The position numbers and the translations under genes are program-made. Under the pieces are notes generated by a model, which saw nothing but the letters and a program-made list of their open reading frames with translations, was not told the DNA's origin and did no database searches. Shown piece after piece: positions 58,256 through 64,000 of a stretch of DNA of 64,000 nucleotides. Every line of letters starts with the position of its first letter. Positions within the stretch are counted from its first letter, which is position 1. The DNA lies in assembly GCF_012912105.1 (NCBI RefSeq), contig NZ_QMEA01000022.1, forward strand, positions 18,876-82,875, written 5' to 3'. Source of the DNA: Brasilonema sp. UFV-L1. GTDB lineage: Bacteria > Cyanobacteriota > Cyanobacteriia > Cyanobacteriales > Nostocaceae.

Positions 58256-59371
58256 ATGCCTCATAATAACTCGGTTTTGCAGACAAAAAGACGGTCATTG
58301 TGGCAAATGGCGTTACAGGGATTTTTAGATGGAGGCCCTTCCACATGTCAATTTGCCATTACCAGTGCATGCAATGCCCGTTGTGGGTTCTGCAACTTCG
58401 CAGTAGACAAGTTACCGATAGATTTGAGGCATTCTGTAACTTTAGACGATGCAAAGCTTGCAGCAGAGATTCTTTATCGCAACGGAGTGTATTTCCTCAT
58501 CTACGTAGGCGGTGAGCCAATGCTACATTCCCACTTGACAGAAATGATAGCTCATGCATCTAGTATTGGTATGGCACCGATGCTTGTGACAAACGGTTCG
58601 CTGTTGAGTTCAAAACGCATTGACGAGATGGCTGATGCAGGGTTGGTAGGAGTTTTTATTTCTATTGATGCTGCTGCGGCTTTGGAACATGAACAGAACC
58701 GAGGATTGATGGGAGTGTGCGATCGCATCCATGATGCCAATATCCATTTGCGCCAAAGACACATCAGTACAACCGCCTCAGTCACAATGAGCCGACTGAT
58801 AGACGATTACCAAAAGCTACCACCATTCTTAAAGTCACTTGGGTTTGATAGCGTCACCTTCTCTTATCCACTCACAACTTTGGCATCGTCTTACCTTGGT
58901 TATGCAGAGTCGAACTTGGTAGACTACACTGTTGAGGAATTGCATGAGCGCTTCGAGAGCATCAAAGCTCTCAAAGAAGATTTTCCTGTTGTAAATCCTA
59001 CCAGTTCTATAGAAGATATGCAGCGACATTTACGGGGCGAACCAGAGCAGTTTGCCTGTCTTGGTGGCTGGAAATTATTTTATTTAGATTGGCACCTTAA
59101 CCTCTACCGCTGTCACAACTGGGAGCAGCCCTTGTGTCACATCACAGAGTTTAATGGCTCACAGCGAGTTCGTGATGGGTGTACAGCGTGTATGATGGAC
59201 TGCTACCGCGACTCTAGTGTGATGCAACATATCGGCATTGCTGTCAGTGATGGAGTACAAGCAGCAGCACAAGGACAGTTCAAGCAAGCTTTGAAACATT
59301 GGTTTAACCGGAAAAACCTGCTTTCTCTAAAAGCCGTGTTGGAAGAAGTTTCCTGGCTGCGTCAATTGTGA
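58256..59371 (+). CDS. Radical SAM protein with C-terminal Cys cluster (SPASM-like)
   Basis: The 371-residue product from ATG 58256 (a TTG at 58238 is possible). FAITSACNARCGFCNFAVD holds the CxxxCxxC cluster, and YVGGEPMLHSHL is the GGEP block. Downstream cysteines (ACLGG, YRCHNWEQPLC, DGCTACMMDC) suggest an auxiliary cluster. Family members modify peptides or small molecules. It is not HpnH by motif. Location 428 bases after the second cyclic-peptide-type exporter suggests a shared pathway, but this is inference. Confidence 0.8.
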   Translation: MPHNNSVLQTKRRSLWQMALQGFLDGGPSTCQFAITSACNARCGFCNFAVDKLPIDLRHSVTLDDAKLAAEILYRNGVYFLIYVGGEPMLHSHLTEMIAHASSIGMAPMLVTNGSLLSSKRIDEMADAGLVGVFISIDAAAALEHEQNRGLMGVCDRIHDANIHLRQRHISTTASVTMSRLIDDYQKLPPFLKSLGFDSVTFSYPLTTLASSYLGYAESNLVDYTVEELHERFESIKALKEDFPVVNPTSSIEDMQRHLRGEPEQFACLGGWKLFYLDWHLNLYRCHNWEQPLCHITEFNGSQRVRDGCTACMMDCYRDSSVMQHIGIAVSDGVQAAAQGQFKQALKHWFNRKNLLSLKAVLEEVSWLRQL

Positions 59372-59442
59372 TACCAAGTTGCGTTCTAATGTGTCATTCT
59401 GACCGGAGGGAAGAATCTCGCGAGATATGAATCGTCAGACTG

Positions 59443-59599
59443 TAAGTAGGTGGGCGGGAAAATTTATCAGTTTGTCCGCAGCGAGTGGAACGCAGTGGAA
59501 CGTAGACGCTTTGCGGCTTCCCGCAGGGTAGCAATCGCAATGGTTTTGACAACTTTATATTTTGTTACATAGTTCGGTTTATTTGTGCCTACCTACTTA
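59443..59599. repeat. MITE-like repeat, family 2, full copy with inverted ends
   Basis: TAAGTAGGTGGGC (59443-59455) is inverted at GCCTACCTACTTA (59587-59599). The internal tract TGTTACATAGTTCGGTTTAT is the inverse of the AAACCGAA...TGTAACA tract at 5760-5775. The 59372-59442 stretch is a further repeat; the rest up to 59771 shows no gene. Confidence 0.65.
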
Positions 59600-59771
59600 T
59601 TAGAGGCGTTACGAGATTAGATTAAGGTAAAATTCATTTTGTCAAAAAATCTTACAAACAAGCACAAGCAGCCTATAAACCTGATATTAGTACTCAAGTA
59701 CCAGAATTTTACTCGCTCTAATTTTCTAATTACAGTGGTGTTCCCAAACCTATTATTTAAAACTTAATAAA

Positions 59772-62700
59772 ATGCTAAAAATCAAACAGGTGCATCATAC
59801 TCTCTTTTTCTTCACCTTACCCCTAGCAACCATCGTAACTCTTGCGCCTATTAGCATCGCAACAGCACAAGAAGTTTCTGCAGATGGAACTGTATCCACC
59901 ACCGTCAGCAGCCCGGATGGAAAAAATTTCACCATCAACGATGGTACAACAAGAGGAACAAACCTTTTTCACAGCTTCAAGGAATTTTCTGTTCCCACAG
60001 GTGGTTCGGCTAACTTCAACAATGCAGCCAATATACAAAATATTATTAGCCGGGTGACTGGTGGTTCTAAGTCTACGATTGATGGTTTGATAAAAGCCAA
60101 TGGTGCGGCTAACTTATTTTTACTCAATCCCGCAGGAATTCTTTTTGGACCAAATGCCAGATTGAATATTGGTGGTTCATTTTTCGGGAGTACGGCGAAT
60201 AGTTTTATCTTTGAGAATGGCTTTGAGTTTAGTGCGACAAATCTACAAGCACCGCCACTGTTAACTATAAATCTTCCGATTGGGTTGAGGTATGGGGATA
60301 ATCCAGGGGAAATTAAAGTACAAGGACGTGGACACGACATTAATTTTCAGGAAGATATCAAAAACAAAAAAGACGACAAGATACCTTCTGTCCGTATTAA
60401 CAATAGCATTCCAGGATTGGAGGTTGAGTCCGGGAAGACTTTAGCACTAGTCGGAGGTAAAGTATCCCTTGAAGGTGCTATTCTCAATTCATCATCAGGA
60501 CGTATTGAAATCGGCAGTGTTGCAAGCAATGGAGTTGTGAGTCTCGCCTCAGTACAAGAAGGTTGGGAGCTGGATTATAAAAGCATTGGCAGTTTTGGAG
60601 ACATCAAGTTTTCTGGTAGAACGTTGCTGGATACCAAAGGAGTTGGCAGTGGTTCGATTGCAGTTACTGGTAAAAATATCAATTTCACAGGAGAGTCGAT
60701 TCTACTAGCTGATACACTTGGCGATAAAAATGGGCAACAAATCAGCATTGTCGGAGACGAGATATCTGTTAATGAGTCTGAAATCAGGAGTTTTACCTTC
60801 AGTTCAGGAAATGCTGGACAAGTTAAACTTTTTGCCAACAAATCTATTCTGCTTGAGAATTACGGTGGGGCGGGTACAAACACAGTAGGATTGGGAAAAG
60901 CTGGAGAAATTACCGTCAAAGCTGATTCTATTGAAGTTAGAGATGGTAGTGGGCTAGGCAGCCATAGTTATGGTAAAGGGAATGCTGGACGAATGGAAGT
61001 TCAAGCTAATAATTCTCTACTGATTGAAAGTAAATCTGGTTTTGGTACTTCTTCTAATGCTGAAGGTGACGCCGGAGAAATCAACATTGTAGTAGGCGAC
61101 TTTATCCTCCGCAATCAGTCTGGCATGACAGTTAATGCCAGAAGCACAGGTAATGGTGGAAAAATCAACATTACAGCAAATTCTTTACGGATTGAAAACA
61201 AAACGGGGCTCAATAGTTATACGGATAAAAATAGCACAGGTCAAGGTGGAGAAGTTAATCTTAATGTCGCAGGACCTTTAGTAATACAGAACGAAGCAGG
61301 TATAAATAGCGATACAAAGGGTACAGGTAACGCTGGAAAAATCATTATAACGGCAAATTCTTTGCAGATTTCAGATAGTTCGGGATTCACTAGTACTACA
61401 GGGGAAGGTAGTACAGGTAACGCTGGAAAAATCGACATTACCGCAAATTCTTTACAGATTTCAAATGCTGGGTTCAGCAGTGAGGCAAAGCAAGGTAGCA
61501 CAGGTCAAGGCGGAGAAATTAACTTTGATATCGCAGGACCTGTGGTGCTACAGGATGGAGCATACATAAGTAACAGCACTTCAGGTACAGGTAACGCTGG
61601 AAAAACCAGCATTACCGCAAATTCTTTACAGATTTCAAATGCTGGGTTCAGCAGTGAGGCAAAGCAAGGTAGCACAGGTTTTGGTGGAGAAATTAACTTT
61701 GATGTCGCAGGACCTGTAACGGTACGGAAGAACTCATACATAAATAACAGCACTTCAGGTACGGGTAACGCGGGAAAAATCATTATGAGGGCAAATTCTT
61801 TGCTGATTGAAGATGGTGGGGGAATCAATAGTTCTACGCAGAAAGGTAGCACTGGTCTTGGTGGAGAAATTAATCTTGATGTTGGAGGACCTGTGGTGGT
61901 ACGAAATAGTGTAGGTATAGATAGTAACACTTCAGGCAGAGGTAATGCGGGAAAAATCAGCATAACGGCAAATTCTTTGCAGATTTCAAACCGTTCGGGA
62001 GTCACTAGTACTGCGAAGAAAGATAGCACAGGTCAAGCTGGAGAAATCATCGTTAATGTCACAGGACCTTTGGTGTTGCAAAATGCAGGTATAAATAGCA
62101 ATACTGAAAGTACAGATAAGGCTGGACAAGTTACTGTTAGTGCTAAATCTTTGGAAATCAGTAATAGTGGTGCAATTAGTACAAGCACTACAAGCAGTGG
62201 CAATGCAGGAAACCTTAATGTAGAGGCAAAAACCATAATTCTTAACAATGATGGAAAATTGCGGGTTTCAAGTACAGGTAGTGGTGATGCTGGTACTTTG
62301 AATGTTGTGGCAGACACCATTAGGCTTAATAATCAAAGTTCGATAGATGCAACTACTACCTCTGGCAAGGGTGGCGATCTCACACTAAATGTTGCTAAGT
62401 TACTGCTGCTACGCCGTGGTAGCAGCATTTCTGCCACTGCAGGTACTAAGGATGCTCCTGGCAATGGTGGTAACATCACCATTAATACTCCTAAGGGTAT
62501 CATCGTCGCTTTCCCTAATGAAAATAGTGACATCACTGCCAATTCTTTCAGCGGTAGCGGTGGGAAAATCACAATTAAGACTCAAGCTCTTTTTGGAATC
62601 GCCCCACTCAGTCGGCAAGAACTTGAGCGACGTTTGAATACCAGAGATTTCACTCGACTAGACCCAAAAAACTTACCTACCAGTGACATCACTGCGATTT

Positions 62701-63137
62701 CGCAACAAAACCCATCCTTTAGTGGTGCTGTTAATATTAATACTCAAATTAATGACCCTACCCGTGGGTTATTTGAATTACCAGAAACTGTCATCGATCC
62801 TGCACAGCAGATTGCTCAGAATCCCTGTCTACGTGGAGGTGGCGAATTTATCATTACTGGGCGTGGCGGATTTCCAACTGATCCTAGTAAAGGCTTCAGT
62901 AGTGACAATGCGCGTGTCGATTTGGTCAAGCCTGTCACCAGTAAGACATCTCATAATTCAACAAGTACAACTAAAAAGCAGCAGCCATCTACCAATGCAA
63001 CTGACAAACCGATAGTACCAGCCCGAGGATGGATATTTAATGAAAAAGGTGAAGTTGTCCTGGTAGCTTATGACCCCACTAAGACTGGTGTACAACGCTC
63101 TTCACCAACACCTGTTAGTAATTGTGCTGCACGTTGA
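59772..63137 (+). CDS. Two-partner secretion exoprotein with filamentous haemagglutinin-type N-terminus
   Basis: A 1121-residue secreted protein. A signal peptide ends near residue 32 (ISIATAQE). The TPS domain (residues 33-260) has NFTINDGTTRGTNLFHSFKE, IISRVTGGSKSTIDGLIKAN and NLFLLNPAGILFGPNARL, typical of cyanobacterial TpsA proteins. A long beta-helix follows, with repeats of about 58 residues (GNAGKI.ITANSLQI..., GQGGEINFDVAGPV). The C-terminal NPCLRGGGEFIITGRGGFP block is usual for the family. It needs a TpsB outer-membrane partner, which is not in the window. Confidence 0.9.
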   Translation: MLKIKQVHHTLFFFTLPLATIVTLAPISIATAQEVSADGTVSTTVSSPDGKNFTINDGTTRGTNLFHSFKEFSVPTGGSANFNNAANIQNIISRVTGGSKSTIDGLIKANGAANLFLLNPAGILFGPNARLNIGGSFFGSTANSFIFENGFEFSATNLQAPPLLTINLPIGLRYGDNPGEIKVQGRGHDINFQEDIKNKKDDKIPSVRINNSIPGLEVESGKTLALVGGKVSLEGAILNSSSGRIEIGSVASNGVVSLASVQEGWELDYKSIGSFGDIKFSGRTLLDTKGVGSGSIAVTGKNINFTGESILLADTLGDKNGQQISIVGDEISVNESEIRSFTFSSGNAGQVKLFANKSILLENYGGAGTNTVGLGKAGEITVKADSIEVRDGSGLGSHSYGKGNAGRMEVQANNSLLIESKSGFGTSSNAEGDAGEINIVVGDFILRNQSGMTVNARSTGNGGKINITANSLRIENKTGLNSYTDKNSTGQGGEVNLNVAGPLVIQNEAGINSDTKGTGNAGKIIITANSLQISDSSGFTSTTGEGSTGNAGKIDITANSLQISNAGFSSEAKQGSTGQGGEINFDIAGPVVLQDGAYISNSTSGTGNAGKTSITANSLQISNAGFSSEAKQGSTGFGGEINFDVAGPVTVRKNSYINNSTSGTGNAGKIIMRANSLLIEDGGGINSSTQKGSTGLGGEINLDVGGPVVVRNSVGIDSNTSGRGNAGKISITANSLQISNRSGVTSTAKKDSTGQAGEIIVNVTGPLVLQNAGINSNTESTDKAGQVTVSAKSLEISNSGAISTSTTSSGNAGNLNVEAKTIILNNDGKLRVSSTGSGDAGTLNVVADTIRLNNQSSIDATTTSGKGGDLTLNVAKLLLLRRGSSISATAGTKDAPGNGGNITINTPKGIIVAFPNENSDITANSFSGSGGKITIKTQALFGIAPLSRQELERRLNTRDFTRLDPKNLPTSDITAISQQNPSFSGAVNINTQINDPTRGLFELPETVIDPAQQIAQNPCLRGGGEFIITGRGGFPTDPSKGFSSDNARVDLVKPVTSKTSHNSTSTTKKQQPSTNATDKPIVPARGWIFNEKGEVVLVAYDPTKTGVQRSSPTPVSNCAAR

Positions 63138-63177
63138 TACAAATAAGCCAGAATCCTCTGACTACTTCATCTCATCT

Positions 63178-63287
63178 CTCGTTCCTATGCTCTGCATAGG
63201 AATGCCTCAAAGGAGGCTCCGCCTCTCTATGATTATACTGAGGCGGAGCCTCAAGTTATGCATTCCCTGGCTCTGCCAGGGAACGAG
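63178..63287. repeat. CTCGTTCC...GGAACGAG palindromic repeat, third copy
   Basis: Begins CTCGTTCCTATGCTCTGCAT and ends CTCTGCCAGGGAACGAG, with an inner pair GAGGCTCCGCCTC and GAGGCGGAGCCTC. It is the same family as the tandem pair at 37988-38236. The region between the TPS gene and the next gene shows nothing else. Confidence 0.65.
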
Positions 63288-63351
63288 GAAGTTATTCCCA
63301 TCTTGCCGGATAATAAATTGTGTAAGTGTTGAGATTTATTAAGTTGGCATT

Positions 63352-63843
63352 ATGAGGTATCAGCAAGTACTCGTTGGATTGGTTCTGGCTATAGTTCTTT
63401 TCTTGTTTCCCCTGTCAGCAGAAGGAGTCGGTTCTTCTAGTCTCAGGCGTTCCACAGACGATGCATTCAACGGTAAAGATTTCTCTGGTCAAAGCTTGAT
63501 TGGATCTGAATATACTCAGATCAAGCTCAAGGACGTTAACTTTAGCAATGCTGACTTACGCGGTGGTGTTTTCAATACTTCAACATTAGAGGGAGTCAAT
63601 TTGCATGGTGTAGATTTTACTGATGGCATAGCTTACTTAACCGTTTTTGAACGCGCTGATTTAAGCGATGCAATCTTTACAAACGCAATGATGTTGCGTT
63701 CTACTTTTGGTGATGTAGATGTTACAGGTGCTGATTTCAGCAATGCAGTTCTAGATCGTCTAGAAATTACAAAACTTTGTAGGAAAGCAAGTGGGGTGAA
63801 TTCTAAAACTGGCGTTGATACGCGTGAGTCTTTAGGATGTTAG
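63352..63843 (+). CDS. Exported pentapeptide-repeat protein
   Basis: A 163-residue protein. An N-terminal signal (VLVGLVLAIVLFLFPLSAEG) precedes a quadrilateral beta-helix of A(D/N)LXX repeats (VNFSNADLRGGVFNTSTLEG, ADLSDAIFTNAMM, VTGADFSNAVLDRL) and a short tail with Cys. Many such proteins occur in the periplasm or thylakoid lumen of cyanobacteria, and their roles are mostly unknown. A hairpin with a T tail follows 55 bases downstream. Confidence 0.85.
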   Translation: MRYQQVLVGLVLAIVLFLFPLSAEGVGSSSLRRSTDDAFNGKDFSGQSLIGSEYTQIKLKDVNFSNADLRGGVFNTSTLEGVNLHGVDFTDGIAYLTVFERADLSDAIFTNAMMLRSTFGDVDVTGADFSNAVLDRLEITKLCRKASGVNSKTGVDTRESLGC

Positions 63844-63897
63844 TAAAGAGACTGCTTTTTGGATAAGTAGAAGTTTCTGACATTTGTGGCGGACCGC

Positions 63898-63930
63898 AAA
63901 CCCGGTTTCTTTCGCGAAACCGGGTTTTTA
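63898..63930 (+). terminator. Intrinsic terminator-like hairpin
   Basis: AAACCCGGTTTC pairs with GAAACCGGGTTT (12 bp, short loop TTTCGC) and is followed by TT. It fits a terminator for the pentapeptide gene, and the arm is shared with the repeats at 49765-49832. The last bases of the window show no gene. Confidence 0.65.
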
Positions 63931-64000
63931 AGCACGCGAACTACCCTAAACCGAACCGTATTGGGTAATCTTATATCAAATCCGTTTGTATCGGAATTAT

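Noticed and set aside
58256..59371. Considered as HpnH (adenosyl-hopene transferase)
   Set aside because: The motif spacing and the additional Cys cluster differ from HpnH; I kept a general radical SAM call.
61241..62572. Several minus-strand frames with P-A-L-P repeats
   Set aside because: Antisense shadows of the repetitive TPS exoprotein gene.

Overview
The window looks like a chromosome segment of a filamentous, probably heterocyst-forming cyanobacterium (Nostocales type). The signs are GCGATCGC (HIP1) sites, heptanucleotide tandem repeats (TTATCAG, TGACTCC, TTTTGAA), several families of small palindromic or MITE-like repeats between genes, and families typical of cyanobacteria: AAA-WD40, DUF4278, Uma2, TPS exoproteins and the TIGR03985 CRISPR protein. 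No rRNA or tRNA gene was seen.

Layout. (1) 1-10.3 kb: the end of an unrecognised large protein, a DUF4278 protein, an unlisted 58-residue lipoprotein, a flavin monooxygenase, a cyclic-peptide-type ABC exporter, a large AAA-WD40 protein and an IS630 remnant. Four of these genes share one promoter-like element. (2) 10.3-25.2 kb: a surface-polysaccharide region with UDP-galactopyranose mutase, glycosyltransferases, an acyltransferase, a methyltransferase, a Wzm/Wzt exporter and a GT39-like membrane enzyme, plus a ParB-like regulator and a decayed IS200/IS605-like element. (3) 25.2-26.3 kb: GAPDH. (4) 26.4-49.6 kb: a type III-B CRISPR island. (5) 50-52.4 kb: phosphoketolase. (6) 52.5-59.4 kb: a Uma2 protein, a B12-type radical SAM enzyme, a ceramide-glucosyltransferase-like enzyme (perhaps hopanoid-related), a second cyclic-peptide-type exporter and a second radical SAM enzyme. 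(7) 59.7-64 kb: a TPS exoprotein and a pentapeptide-repeat protein.

The CRISPR island is the main interest. A minus-strand run of eleven genes reads: NYN nuclease, coiled-coil membrane protein, ubiquitin-like protein, E2-like protein, JAMM-E1 fusion, Csx3-ATPase fusion, HD-less Cas10 (Cmr2), Cmr3, Cmr4, Cmr5 and a double-RAMP Cmr6. A complete ubiquitin-like conjugation and deconjugation set therefore sits inside a type III effector operon. Divergent to it is a second NYN protein, predicted to be membrane-anchored with a coiled coil. Next come a MntA/HepT pair whose toxin has an in-frame stop, a 58-repeat array, a leader with iterated motifs, cas2, cas1, a reverse transcriptase, an HD protein and a TIGR03985 WYL-like regulator. 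The RT and Cas1 frames are joined by an open -1 frame that begins at an A9 run, so the locus may make a 761-residue RT-Cas1 fusion by frameshifting or transcriptional slippage.

Proposed working model (inference): RT-Cas1 and Cas2 acquire spacers, possibly from RNA. The array is transcribed leftward from the leader. The Cmr complex senses target RNA and Cas10 makes cyclic oligoadenylate through its intact GGDD motif. Csx3 could degrade that signal. No CARF or SAVED effector is visible here, which leaves the Ubl cassette and the NYN proteins as candidates for the missing output arm.
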